Assembly: GCA_022577435.1 (NCBI GenBank)
Contig: JAKOON010000023.1
Location: forward strand, 4,498,001 to 4,562,000
Direction of reading: 5' to 3'
DNA length: 64,000 nt
DNA from: Embiotoca jacksoni
Lineage: Eukaryota > Chordata > Actinopteri > Embiotocidae
Shown here: positions 13,352-26,700 of the stretch, one piece after another
Position numbering within the stretch: position 1 is the stretch's first letter
Layout: each line of letters opens with the position of its first letter
The notes under the pieces: generated by a model
The model's database searches: none
The model's input: only the letters and a program-made list of their open reading frames with translations
Told to the model about the DNA's origin: nothing
Position numbers and translations under genes: made by a program

Positions 13352-15212
13352 TCACGCTCTGCATCAGCTTTCACAGCCAGGTCTCAGACTTCCCAGCCAC
13401 TTCATCTCCGGCTGCGGTCAAGAGCAACGTGTAGACATCCTGTTGTATTGCCTTTCAGCTGTGGAGTTCCACAGGGCTCCGGTTTACCAGCCCTTTGACA
13501 CGCATACAGTAATTACAACTGACCCCAAGAAGCTGCTGGCTATACTCTCAGAATTCATATAGAAGTAGTGTGAACAGACTGCATACAGGCTCTGCAGGAG
13601 CTAGCCCATACATCCTATCTGTATATTAAAATTGAATTATGAATCTTCCTCTTTCTCTGGCACCTGGCGGATAGTCAAACCACTGCTCCTAAGCCATTTG
13701 TTGCAGAGTGGATGAGAACACAGGTGCTATGAGACAAAAAGTAGGACTGTCTGTATTAAAGTAAGCATTTGGTGTCTATGAGGAGCAGCCAAGAGTAAAA
13801 AAAAAAAGCTTGCAAAAACAACTTGCACAAACAAATGTGTTTTCTAATGAGGAACTGGTTCCGTGCCACTCTGGGATATTAAAGATGCTCATTTGCTTGC
13901 ACTGTGGACATATTTCGCAAGCCAGTCAAACTTGTTTATGTGATTTTATCATGTGTGCCCTGTATGGTAAACATTCATCACCTGGAGTGTAATATGACAA
14001 ATTTAGCCAGAGTTACTGTTGTGACTGTATTCAAGGGATAAATCATGCCATTAGTGGCCATGCTGTTTCACAATACCACAAGGAATATGCTGGCCAAAAT
14101 TAATCTTGAAAATGAGCCAACAATTCAATAACCTCCACAGTCTATGTGCAAACTGTCATATTGTATTAAATAATTTGTCAACAAGGATGAGAGGAGATGG
14201 ATAGTACATAAAATAAGCCTTGAAGAAATTTGATTTGGGGCAAATTTGTGTGGGCTCGCAACATTGTATTTTGTTCTGAAGAACTAAGCAAACAACATTA
14301 TGTGCACACACGCTGAGTAAGTGGCTGTCATGTAAGGCACATGCAGCACAGCTAAATCTCACTGCTTTCTCATCCGAATTACATTTCCAGCAATTTACCA
14401 TCTCTACATTGCCTCTAAATGCTCTCAAATACAAGCATCAAGAGGTCAAGATATTATACGTTCCAATCAGATCCGCAATAAACAAACCCCTACTCTGATA
14501 CTGTTGCCTCATCACATTATTTTACGGACACCCACCTTCATGCATCACCCTGGCAGCGTATTAAGTATGCTTTATGAAGCGGGATTACAAAGGGAAAAGT
14601 GAAGCAAATATCTCACATTGACAGAAATGCTCTGCACACACAAAGGTTTACATATTCTGGCTCAAAAACAATTACTCATCATCAAAGCCTTTTGTCTCCG
14701 TGTGCTTTGTTGTTTTGGGAAAGAGAGGGCAACCATTCATCACTATGAATGGACAGAGACAGTGTGAATTTTCACTGTACTGTACTTCGGCACATTCAGC
14801 CACAGTCAGCGCTGCCGGATCTTCGGCTTCGAGATGCTGGTGATTTGTGGTTTATGATTTATGATTCGTTGGGATGGGAAAACAAAACTGCCATGCATGT
14901 GTAAATATTTTACCCTGTAAAAGTTTCACTTAGTTAGTTAAACAGCAGCAATATCCCAGGTCATTAGCTTATCACATTTTACTCCTCTTAAATTACATTT
15001 ATCACACTTTAAGGGAACAAGTTTGATGGTGGGTAAATATGAGAGGCTGTGAAAAGAGAGAGAATGAGAAAAACACATTTACGCTAGACAAACTTGCCCA
15101 ACTTTCTTCAAATTTTTCCTTTATCTGTTTTAATTATGATCATTTTTACTTCTTCTGGAACCCACAGTGTTGACATTTGAGAACAGGTGCAGAGAGCAGC
15201 TTGAGCAGCATA

Positions 15213-15237
15213 AAATAATAATAATAATAATAATAAT
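15213..15237. repeat. (AAT)n trinucleotide repeat
   Basis: About eight ATA/AAT units followed by an A run. Confidence 0.9.
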
Positions 15238-18046
15238 TTTAAAAAAAAAGTTCTTCAAGGTTCTATAGAACACCATGTTTTGATCATTAAAAGTTTAAGC
15301 ACTCTTGGTTTCATCAGAGAGGGGTCTGGCATGCTTTTGCTCTCCTATAGTCTATTTATTTATTTCTGTTATGAGACTAAAGTTGCACAGAACGAAATAT
15401 ATTATCATTATTCTTCAAAAAATACAATTTACAAAATATTGACTTTCAATGGATATAAAAAAGAGAAATAAAAATGACAGCAATTATAAAACATGTTGAT
15501 ACAGTTATGCTTTTAAAATATTCTTTCACAAATACAGCCAGTAATTAGTGGGTAAAAAAAAGTTAACCTAATTCAACCTAATTTTTCAAAACACATTATA
15601 TCTACAGTTGACCTCAAACCATCCGACAAACAAAACAATAATGCTCTCTACTAGTGGTGCAAATTTCATTATAAGTCTAATTCCTTGTTTAAATCCCAAT
15701 TTAAAAATCCAGAATACCTCCCATGTACAGAACAACGCCAACAACTTTTTTCCCCTCAAGTGATGGAGACTACAAATTTATAAATAACAAAAACTCTTAA
15801 TGTGTGGAGTTAGAAAAAATGGTTCACCAAGAACAAAAGCTCACCAGTCCACTATCGCCTGTTCCTAATTTCTGACTGAGACTGGCATTTCAGAGCCACA
15901 TTGGCTGCAATGAGCCACACCTGAAACTCTGTGGGTGGTCCAGTTGCACTGTGGGTAATGTAGGTACTGAAGAAGAATGTGCAAAATAGAAAAATAGATA
16001 TTTTTGATTGGGCTGCATTGATTTTCACAGTACTTTAGAGATGCAGTGCCAAATTTGCAGAGCACTCTTTTAAGAGGCAAATTCTACATTCCATTTGAAT
16101 TCTCAAAGACCTTCAAAAACCATTCAAATAAAATGATGAAAAGAATCAGGTTTTTTTTGCAGACTTTTGCAAATAGACAGAGCTTTGCTATAATGGGTCA
16201 CAAGCATAGACTGTACATAAATAAGGTTACAAGCCAGAAAGGCCTGGAACCATTGTTTTAATGTATAATGGTCAAACATAATCATGACTGGTTGAAGAAA
16301 TTGTTACCTGAATCAGTCGCCTGGGTTTTTGCATTCTCCTCAGGCACAGGCTGTTTAGTTCCTACTGTATTTACACTATTTTTATTCTGATAACTGCTCT
16401 GTTTGGCTGACAATTACAGAGGACCTGTGTTGTTTTATGTCTGAGATTATAATTAACATTTCAAAGAACTCATGATCTGCCAAGCCAGGCTTTTATTCCT
16501 GGCTTCTCCCAGACAACATGCAGAACCACAGCAAGAGAAACTGAGAAGCCCTCACTTTCTCTCTGTCTCCTTCGGTCTGAATCTGTGCATTACAGCTGCC
16601 CACATATAATTATTACACGTTATTTAGCGCATTTCGTAAACAACCCAAAAATAAAACAGAAAACAATCATTGTTTTGTACTTGCAAGCACAGACAACTTC
16701 CTTCAAAAAACCTTTGTCAGGTTTGTGATGCATGCCGTCTCATCACCTACCTCATCAAACTTTGAAGTGATCCCTTGGTAGCCAGCAAAGAGAATTCTGG
16801 CAATTCCCTAATGGACTTCGGCGCCATGATTTATTCAGCAACCTCACATTCAGCCCAGCACCTGAATTTGGGATAGTTTTCACCCAATTCATGTTGGCTC
16901 ACTGCATCTTTCCCTGGACTGTCGAAGACTGTGTTCTAAAAAACATGAAAACATGAAAGTATGGGCTCTAGTCCTCATTGGAAGAATTGCACAAACACTC
17001 AAAGTGACCTAATTTTGACAGCTTGTATATTTTTCTTAATTAGTCTCTTTGATAATTGCAATCACCGTTACGGATGTATGTAAACATTAATTTTACACCA
17101 AATCGACAGACAGTTGTTCATGATATATTTCTAGGTCCCGACAGAGACAGTAAAGTAGAGTCAATTCCATTTTATAAGGATTTCTGAATTGGACTGCTGA
17201 CCTCAGCATCTTCTCTCTGACCAACTTGGTAGCTTACAAACAACAAACACTAAAACAACATATCTCAGAGTGTTTCAGAATAGTTGAGTGTATAGGTTGA
17301 GAATTTACTTGTGAAATTATTTTCGACCTTGCATGAATGAATGCGACTATTCTCTACTAGACTACAATACTAAGGAGGATGATACTTTGGGTGGATTTTT
17401 CAATGTTTGAGTAACCTAAATACTATCTGCAAACCTCATTTACTAAGAGTACACATTTAATTATTGACAGATGGACTCTTCACTCTCTTTCCCAGCTGAG
17501 AGATTTAGGACAGATGCATCTACTGGTTTAAAAAACTGGCCTATATTGAAACGCGCCTTTGGAAATTATCCTTCTGGACCCTTTAATCAGATTGTAGAGG
17601 AAAGGCAAATTTAACAAGATGGAGGTGGATGAAAACAGTGACATGTGACACTCAAGACCCTAATCGCCCTATGACTGTCAAGACGTCAGTGAAAGGTCAG
17701 GTTAATTCATGTGCTCAGACCCACAGTCGAACAAGAAATGGGATGTCTGTAAACAGACAGATGGTGAGGCTGAGCAACAGGATCAAAACTTAACAAAACA
17801 CCCTGATAATTTCGGCCTCAGCTTGTTTTCCTGCCTCACAGACAGAAACATCAGCTCATGCACAGGCTGTGTCAACAACCTGCAGGAAGGACAGGGTGTC
17901 ATGCTGGGGATTCTTAAGGGTCTGTGTGAAACCAGATTCTGTCACTGACTGGCACATCTTCAGTAACAAGAAGAACTGTTCACTAAAATTGCTGAATTGC
18001 ATGAAAAGAGTCTATAGCAACATGCTAGTGTATAATTGTTGGCTTA

Positions 18047-18560
18047 AAGGTGCATTGAGCTAAATGCTAACACTATGCTGATTTTACAGAATTGAGTATC
18101 TTAGTTTAATATTAAAGCATGCTAACATTCTAACAACTAGCATTTTAATTCAAAATAGAGTTGATATTGATTGGAATGACATTATTTTTTACAGGTATTT
18201 GATCATAAAACCCTAATGTGACAAATTGGACAGGATGATGGTGCTCGGTTAAAAGTTTAAGGATCACTGAAGTTGTTACATTTTATCCTGGAAGAAACAT
18301 GAACGTCAACCTGGAAATCCACACAATAGATTAATTTCATTTGAAAGAAAAAAAAATTGTATCTCCACAGTGTGAGATTAAAAGTCCAGGATCACCAAAG
18401 ACAGTAGGAATTCTCTGGAGACCATAAATGTCTGTACAAAATTGTAATAGTTGGAGAAATATTTCTGTTTGGGCCAAAACGGTAACCATCAGACAGGCAA
18501 ACATTGCCATCACAAGAGCCACGTCACTAACTTGACTAAAACCTGGGGTGAATACAAACA
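18047..18560. mobile_element. Relic of a widespread teleost interspersed repeat
   Basis: It contains ATGCTAACATTCTAACA-type tracts, GGTATTTGATCATAAA, GATGATGGTGCTCGGTTAAA with AGTTTAAGGATCACTGAAG, and a second similar unit with AGTCCAGGATCACCAAAG, ATAAATGTCTGTACAAAAT and ACATTGCCATCACAAGAGCC. These motifs recur in the same order in many fish genomes. The internal unit (AAAAGTnnAGGATCAC) is repeated about 130 bp apart. The class (LINE tail or other) is not decided. Confidence 0.65.
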
Positions 18561-20256
18561 GATTGCCTCTGACTGCCATTGTTTCCCAACACTAACCTAG
18601 AAGATGCCTTACACAGAGAAAATATATAATATACATAGGACTTTGCGTTGCATGGGAGTCATGTTATTGCATGTTTTTTTTTATGATGCAGTATAAACTA
18701 TATTACCACCAACACACTGCAACTTCGTGCATCTCTGTTAATGCATCAGTTCTGATATTTCATTGGGCCATTATTACATGTAAATTTATGGCATTTTTTT
18801 CTTTCTCAGTTTTCCTTTAAAGAGACAAAAGGAAAACTACTTCATCAAAAACCACAATTAAAAAATAGGTGATCATTTAAATGCGAAGCGTTATCATTCA
18901 AATCTGTGGCTTTGGCTTTCGGTGGTTTGGTGAACCACTGAAACATTGCATTTGATTGTCTCTGCTGAGGTCAGTGTTTGCTCTTTGGAGGGCTGGCAAC
19001 TTGCCCAGAATGTACCCCATCTCTCACCCAGCGTGTGCTTCAATAGGCTCCATAAGCAGATGGATGGATGGCAATCAATATCCTCCTGTTGGACTGCTCG
19101 CCCTCTCCACAAAATGCTAGCCAACAGCATTTCAGTTTTCTCCGCACAACACCTAAAACCATTAGACACCCTGTAAGTCATGTTAACCTGTCCGTTATGT
19201 CCAAACAGCATGCACAATGATAATTACTGAATCAAGTACAAGAACTCAGGATAGCTTTTCTCTGTATCACCCAAACAGTTATTAGTCTTTTACATTATTC
19301 CTGACACTCTGCCCAGTCTGGAGCAGTAATGAGGAGAAATATGAATGCCTGTAAATCACTTCCAAAACACAACCCACACTTCATCATAGGTCATTGCTAT
19401 GTAAACAAACAACATGACAGCTTGATAACACAAAGTACGAGTAGCTATATTTCCTGTCAAGTATTCGGTATCACACTTGCAGCAAACTGTCACAGATTTC
19501 TCCCTTCAGCACAAGCTTATTACCAAGATTCATATTTCTGAGAAGAGAAAAAAAAAATATTTATATATATAACGAAGGCAAACTGAAGGAAAACTTGACA
19601 TTTTTTTGGCACACTAGATATTGGAGTAAGTGTGATCTCTGCTGTAATTTTATAGTCTTGTTCCAAAAGCTTTGACATGCATCAGTGCAGTGAATGTTCA
19701 ATGAATCTGGACTCATTTTCATGGAAAACAAACACTGTAAACACAAATACATCCATTTTTTTTTTTTTATGTTCTTAAAATATCTGAGATGGCTGTCATA
19801 ACAGGCTAAACTAAGTGACATAAAATATTATCTGTTAACTTTAAATAAACTATGAAATGAACCCGATTATTATGGAAGTTCATTCTTGACCTTGGAAACT
19901 GGGAGTGACAAATTCATGTTAATTCAGTTTTTAAAGAAAGAAGTTAAGAAAAATTAAAGATAGAAAAAATAGTTAGAAAGTATTGAGTGTCAGAAATCTG
20001 CAAGTCATGCAAATCTGCACAGACTTATTCAAAACCAATGCTTCAGCAGTGGGCATCAAAGGGTTTTAAAAGGCCGCAATCTTCTTGAGATACATAAAAG
20101 GCCTGTGTTCTTATACTTTCTGAAAGGTTTAATTCCCAAACCTTATACATCCATGTGTTGAAATCCATTACTCTGGATGTCCTAACTGTGCAAGATTCAG
20201 TCAATACAGATTTCCTCTTGATCTATTAAGTGCACTGTGGTCATCTTTTCACTCTC

Positions 20257-20854
20257 AAAGGAATAGTTCAGCATTTTGGGGAATACGCTTAGTTAGATGA
20301 GAGGACCATTGAATGTACGTACATAAAAGTGGACGTAGCTTCCGAGTCTGAAAAATGAGGCCGATGCAGAAGCGCATTAAACTGCAATGCCAGTGAGGGC
20401 CGCTAGAGGTTGGCTCCAAAAAGCCTCGAGCTCCATAGACTCCCATTCAACTTCTCTCATAAAATACTGCCCTGTGGTGCAGTCAGGTTTCCGCTATAGG
20501 TAGTTGGGGCATAGTGTCCTCAGGTTTACAGTCAGATCAAGTCAGATCTACCACTCGCTCCTCCCCAGCTATTCCAAATATGGTCCCTTCTGGCTCTAAA
20601 CCAGTACGAGCTAGCAAGATGGCAACGGCCAAAATCAAAACTTGAGGCCTGATAATGGCAGTTCAAAAATGAATGGGTTATGCCACCGTGGGTTGCCGAT
20701 TGGAGAGGACTGATGCCACACTCACAACTGCACAGCAGCTATGCAGCTAAGGCTATAGTTCAATTATCTTAGCAGAGTGTGGTGTTGGTCTTATCTAAAT
20801 TTGAGCAAGAAAGTGAATTAGCATATTTCTCAAAATGCGAAACTGATACTTTAA
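20257..20854. mobile_element. MITE-like element with inverted-repeat ends and a second repeat nested inside
   Basis: The left end GGAATAGTTCAGCATTTTGG with AATACGCTTAG... is mirrored by the right end ...GAATTAGCATATTTCTCAAAATGCGAAACTGAT, matching the common teleost repeat that begins 'aatagttcgacattttgggaaatacgctt'. Inside, about 20320-20700 matches a different teleost repeat ('GTGGACGTAG...AAAATGAGGCC...' to '...CAAGATGGCAACGGCCAAAA...AATGGGT'). No coding capacity. Confidence 0.7.
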
Positions 20855-22321
20855 AAGTGAATGATGTTATTATTCAAAAAGATACTCATGCATCAATGAA
20901 AGAACCTCAAAGAGAATTTCTGGTGAATAACAGGATGAAGTGCCCCAAACAATTCCCACCCTCACCCATGCTCACCCCGCCTCCACCCTAAGTGACTGAG
21001 AGCCTTGTACTATCAACCAGCCTGGGATCTCAGAGCTAAGCCCACCTCAATCTTTTCTGTCACATTCACTTCACTCTCCGATATGGCTTGAGGACATAGC
21101 ATCAGTTCTGGTGTCTCAGGGCCCACTACCCTTTCTCCTGGGTTATATGGGAACTTGAGCCCCATGAATTCATCTCCTCTGTATTGCTGCGGCAGGCTTG
21201 AGAAATTCCATAAGGCATTGCCTGAGTCAGACAAATGATTAATGCAGTAAAAAAGGCTGTTTCATGAGCCATATGACTAAATTACATTTTCTGAGATACA
21301 GGAGATAATGATACAAAAAAAGGCTTTTCACATAGAAAGTTTCTGCAATTTTTCATGAGTGAGCAAATCACTGCAAAAACAGAAAATACTGGGGGGGTCA
21401 CATGGGATTTCAACAACATTGTTTGCCTCCTATCACAAATGGCTATGTAAAATGGAAACATCTGATAATGAAGAGAAATAATCTCTGACTGAAGCCGGAC
21501 AAGCCTGTGCCGGCCTATTGTTCTCCTTTCTTTAGGGCATTCAGAGCAAAAACAGAGAAATATCTCACCTTGCCTCATTGTAACACCACCAGGATTACTG
21601 TACAGTGTTCTCCGAGGACTTTGAGTGGAGCACAGAATCCACAATATTAGAGAACTCCTAGAGTGGATACTAGTATGAAGTGTAAGACAGAAGTGGGATT
21701 TAACCTTAGCTTTAATAAGGCCTCTTGGGTGTGACTGCTAGGGAGCTCACTGGTCTTTGTTGCTTTTTTTCAAAAGACAAAGTGAAGAGGGGCTGAGTCC
21801 CTCTGCAGTGAGTAAGGGAGAGAAAAGATGACAAGATGGAGATGATGTGAAAGACAGTAATAGTGACGCACTGTGTTTTATCGACAAAAAGCGTTGTTTT
21901 GAATGCTGGTCGGATGTTTTCATCCTGTCACATCAATGAATGATTTCTGTAGGAAATCAGGATGTTATTATGTGGACTAGTGCTATTTCAGCTCATACTA
22001 TTTTTGTATCCTTGCCTTAAAATAAACCCTCTGTAGTCCAAAATTAATTTCCGTTAATCTTTGCCAACTTTCTGTGCATTCCTTTTTGTCTTTGATCAGC
22101 ACCTTATAAACTGCTCTCCCCCCAAATGCATTCTATCCTCTTTTTTTTGTTCATAAACTGAAAGTCGTACCTCTTATTTTAAGTTAACAAAGTATAAAGC
22201 TGCCAGAGACCAAAAACACAATAATACATCTTTAGTCATAATCACAAAAATTCCCCCAGTTTTTGGTTGTAAAATATATTCTTTCACTACATGCAAATAC
22301 AGCAGAAAAATTAAATAAAAC

Positions 22322-23719
22322 TACTCCAATCAGCCACAACATTTAAACCACCTGCCTAATACTGTGTAGGTCCCCTTCATGCTTCCAAAACAGTTCTGAC
22401 CCATCGAGGCAGGGACTCCACAAGACTTCTGAAGGTGTCCTGCAGGCACCAAAACATTTGCAGCAGATCCTTTAGGTCACCAGGTGGCGCCTCAATGGAT
22501 CAGACTTGTTTTTCCAGCACATCCCACAGATCCTTGATCAGATGGAGATCTGCTGAAGTTGGAGGCCAGGTCAACACCTAAAACTATTTGTCATCTTACT
22601 TGAACCATGAGGCAGTGTACGTCATCTGCAACAATGTTTAAGTAGGTGGTAAATGTCACAGTAACACCCGCATGAATGCCAGGTTTCCCTGCAGAATATT
22701 GCCCAAGGCATCACATTGCCTCCACCAGCTTGCCTTCTTCCCATAGTTTATCCTTTTGTTATCTCTTCCCCAGGTAAACAACACACAAGCATCTGGCCGT
22801 CAACGTACTGTAAAAGAAAACATATTTCATCTGACCAGGCTATCTCCTTCCACTGCTACACAGTTCAGTTCTGATGCTCACATGTCCACTGTAGGCGTTT
22901 TCAGCAGTTGACAATATGCAAGGGAAATGTCATAGTTCAGGCCTGAAACACTCTGAGACTCCACTAATCCCCTGAGGCTTGTGGGATAAAGGTCCTTGTA
23001 AGGGCACGCCAACCTTATGAACTAACTGTCCAAGATTGTCATTATTTATACTTGCATTGGAGACAGTCAGGCTCATTCCTAGTTGGACTAAAACATTCCA
23101 AGGACACCTTAATCACCCTTATCTGGAAGAATGTGGTCCCTGTGACGGATCTATGTGAAAGTGCGGTCAGAGAGGTTTAGCACTGCCACCTGTTGTGATC
23201 TCTCTCCTCGATCAAGCTGCTGTCAATAAACATCACTGTGTTGTCACCCGGGAAGTTATCCTTTGAGTTCTTCACTCCAACGCTATGATTTCCATCACAG
23301 AGTCACCATGGACTGTGTTCTGATACCTTTCTATCATTACAGCTTTGAACAATTTGTGCTACAGTAGCTCTTCCATGGGATCGGCTCACACAGTCCAGTC
23401 TTCGCTGCCCACGAGCATTTGCGATCCTTGGACACCCACGGCCTTGTCATTGGTTGTCCTTCCTTGGACCACTGGTACACTGTATAGCAGGAACACCCCA
23501 CAACATCTGTTCATCTTGCCATCACAATTTGGTAATGGCCAACATTGCTCAAATCCTTATACTTGCCCATTTCTCCTGCTTTCAACACATTAACTTCAAA
23601 AACGGACTGTTCATTTGCTGTAAAATATATCACAGCCCTTGACAGGTAATATTGTAACCAAATAATTAATGTTAACTCACTTGTCCTCAGTGATTTTAAT
23701 CTTGCGGCTAATCTGTTTA
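22322..23719 (-). mobile_element. Decayed Tc1/mariner-type DNA transposon, minus orientation, interrupted
   Basis: The left end ATCAGCCACAACATTTAAAC and the right end TGATTTTAATCTTGCGGCTA are imperfect inverted repeats of each other, flanked by TA on both sides (22322-22323, 23718-23719). The inside, read on the minus strand, matches the transposase region of the fish Tc1-like family whose ends carry this 'ATCAGCCACAACATTAAAACCAC' sequence: it holds the stretch before the last catalytic Asp (22500-22570) and the N-terminal helix-turn-helix region (23345-23620). About 90 bp are missing near 22605. About 400 bp of unrelated sequence sits at about 22925-23315. Many stops and indels mean no functional transposase. 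Confidence 0.85.
22925..23315. mobile_element. About 0.4 kb foreign insertion inside the Tc1-like relic (possibly a solo LTR)
   Basis: The Tc1-like similarity stops after TTTTCAGCAGTTGAC and resumes at TGTGTTCTGATACCTTTC. The DNA between is unrelated. A unit starting TGTCATAG (about 22928) and ending CATCACA (about 23300) would have TG...CA ends, and there is an AATAAA at 23225-23230 near its right end, as in a retrotransposon LTR. No target duplication is evident. Class assignment is tentative. Confidence 0.4.
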
Positions 23720-26700
23720 TATTACAGGAATGATTTTACTACAATTCATTGTGTGCCCTTGTCATCGAAAGTAAATTCACATCTTTAAATCACTGGAAAT
23801 ATGAATATTTCCCATTTAAAAAAAAATTAATGCATCTTAAAAAAAAGCTCAGCATCTGCAATTTCATATTTTTAACTCTGTGAGTCTCTTTGTGACATAT
23901 GAATACATGTTTTACTGTAAGTAAACCATACTCTGAGTATTCACCTTCACACTACAGAGGGTTAAATAAACACATGGCTGAGAATAGGGTTGCGGTGATT
24001 TTCTTTTCAGCTAATGTGACATTAACAGCTCCTATGATAGCAGCTACAGCACAGTGTAATGACCTATCAGCCCATGCTTGTGTCTATGTGGTGTTTTTAG
24101 CGGTTCCCAAGTCTGGTCAGACTGTCAGTGCTACCATCTCAGTGGATGATGGGTGGTACACATTGGACTACCTGGTTTGCGTCTGCTCTCGGTTGTATCA
24201 TGGCACAAACATAAGTGGCAGGCGGCAGAGAGCCGACAGTACAGTCATGTTTTCTCACAAAGTAGTGAAGCAGAGCCCGTTTCTGGGTGGAATCTTTGAT
24301 GATGCAACTGCTGAGTGAAAATGAAGGTTAAGCCAGATATAAAAGAAAAAAATACACTCTTTCTAGATATATGCAAAAAGTATTTGAAAATAATGTGTTT
24401 TAATATAGTGATAGTTTAATCATGGAGCCAACCCATTTTGTTTCGTCACTCTCTTCTTCTCGTCCTTATGCCCTGATCTTGCTCTCTGTACTTTCCCATG
24501 AGAACTTTACATAAGACTTGGCAGCTGAAAGCTGGTAGGAAAAGTTTCAGAAACTTATAACTTTCAAGTGATCAAACCATTTCTCTCCATCTTCCACTTA
24601 TGCACTTGTGTTACTGAAAAATGTCCCATAACCAGCTGCTCCTCTCTCCAGAAGAAAAGGAACAAACTCCATCTTGCCTGTTAATTTGATTTTTTTTCTG
24701 ACTCCGTGGATGTGAACATCTAAGTTTCAGATATCACAGCATGCAGACTGATTTTATGACACCCCTCCTCCCCCTTTAGCCCCCTCTTTCTTTCTCTATC
24801 CTCTCTCTCTCTCTCTTAGCTCTTTGGATATATTCCCCTACGATTATAAATAGATTCTAATTAGCTCCTCCAGCCATGGGCAATAGAATTGTTCATCAAG
24901 TAGGGACTACACTCAGAAGCCTTTATACATTAAAGCTTGTGCAAAAGTCAGAAGAAATAGCAAATCCCCTCTGCTTCAATTTAATTTTTTCTGCAGAGCA
25001 GGGATTAATTTTCTGTATTTTATCAGTTCAAAAATAATTCTCCAGTGCAATCAATTTCAAAAGGACTAAGAAAGGTCAGACCGACCTTTTGACATAAAGT
25101 CACATGAAATCAGAAGATGCAGACACGGTACAATGCAGTTTTTTGGGCTGTAAACTGACACAAGGGTCAGTCCACCCAGTGTCTCTTTATCAATCAACTG
25201 ATAAGTGATTGATTTTGACTTATTTTTGAAGCTTATCAATGTCTGAACCATTTAAGAACATCCATGCAAGCATCTAAGCACATTTGTTCCACTTTCTAAT
25301 ATCACTGAGATCTAAAACTTTATTTAAAACCTGTCAAGACCAAAGACTTGTATTCTGAGATAGAACTAGAAGAAGAGATGGACTCACTCCACCTTTCTCA
25401 TATCCACTTTCCCAATTCTGCTTATTTAATGCACACCAATCAAAGAAAATCCTTTTGAGAAGTTTTGGTCTTCAAAGTTCACATTTTTGTTCTTTAATTA
25501 GACTGTAATGAAACCCGTCCCTGTTTAAAGGTAACAGTGATTCCACACTGCTTCAACTCCCAGTTAGCAGATGAAATTATGATGCAAATTTGTCTGTGAA
25601 ATATTTAAACTCTTTGAAATGAAAGATTAAAACAGATTCCTTACCCTGGAGTCTTTTGAAGTTTGTGTACTCTCTGATTTTTAGCACTCACACTGAGCCT
25701 AGTTTCAACAACATACTGAAGTTTTGAAATGTGTTCTGAATGTAACGTTGGGAAATAATGATCTGGCTATATGCCGTGGACTGAATTCAACAATACCTGT
25801 TCTTCTGCAGACAAAGAGCTCGGCCAGCGTTTGGTTTCATGTTTCTTGTCTTTATTATAATATTATGAACTGGCAGCTGTCTGTCCTGTTGTTCTGCAAC
25901 TGTCTATGCAGCTGCCTTTTACCCTATCATGAGTAGCCTTTGTACTTTGTTTCTAAAAGAGTCCTACAAGAATAATACAGAAAAACTGAAAAGCTCTGAT
26001 GATACCAGCAGTAACATTCTTGTAGAAGGAAAAAAATGTATGATCTGACACGGTTGGTTTTTTTAGATGATGTGGAGTTTATGTGGTTTACATTTTTCAG
26101 TAATGATGTCTTTTACATATGTGGATTGTCTTGCATTGTAGTATTGCCTGCATCACATAACGATGTCAGCATTTGCATGTAATGATTGATAAACTGCATA
26201 TATGGCATAAATTCAAATCACCAGGAAAATAGCCACCAACATAAACAGCCAATTATTTTGTAGGAATAAAATAGCAAATCCACAGCATTTCAAGACTCTA
26301 CACCCACATGATGACTTGCCTAGCTAGCAAAGTGTAGACCATTAGTCTCAAAAAAGCCTATTTCATCTCGCAGTCACAGTATTCTCTTGAAAATGTGTCC
26401 TTAATGCTGATAGCTAAAGGGCATCAATTAAGCTCAACAACCAGGAAAGAGCTCCTCGAGCATTTATCCATTCAGCATGTAATTATGCTTTATTTTGCTG
26501 AAGTGACTTATTGTATTAAAGCGCATTTGTCTGCTAATAATTACACAAACCTAAATTATAGATTTAAATTGAATTAAATTGGGGAGATGCTGAGTTCAAA
26601 TATGTCTTCCTCAAGATACCTGGTCATCAACCAACAAATGCAAAACTGTGGAAATGCTGAGTGACTGTTGGCATAGATGTGATTTTCGCTTAGTAAACAC

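Larger units (their letters stand above)
9091..22321. other. Intergenic spacer with microsatellites and repeat relics, no gene seen
   Basis: No exon chain or RNA gene was recognised. It contains (AT)n at 9252-9319, poly-T at 9436-9463, a long CA/CG tract at 13214-13348, an AAT repeat at 15213-15237, and relics of dispersed repeats at 12708-12975, 18047-18560 and 20257-20854. Open frames here are short and lack family features. Confidence 0.6.

Noticed and set aside
13182..13498. Open frames of alternating His/Thr or Val/Cys residues
   Set aside because: Pure translation of the CA/GT microsatellite on either strand.
23345..23642. Plus-strand open frames within the Tc1-like relic
   Set aside because: They are antisense shadows. 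The transposase similarity is on the minus strand and is broken by stops and indels.
23899..24318. 139-codon plus-strand open frame
   Set aside because: No recognisable domain, no exon borders, and adjacent to repeat-derived sequence. Mentioned only as spacer content.
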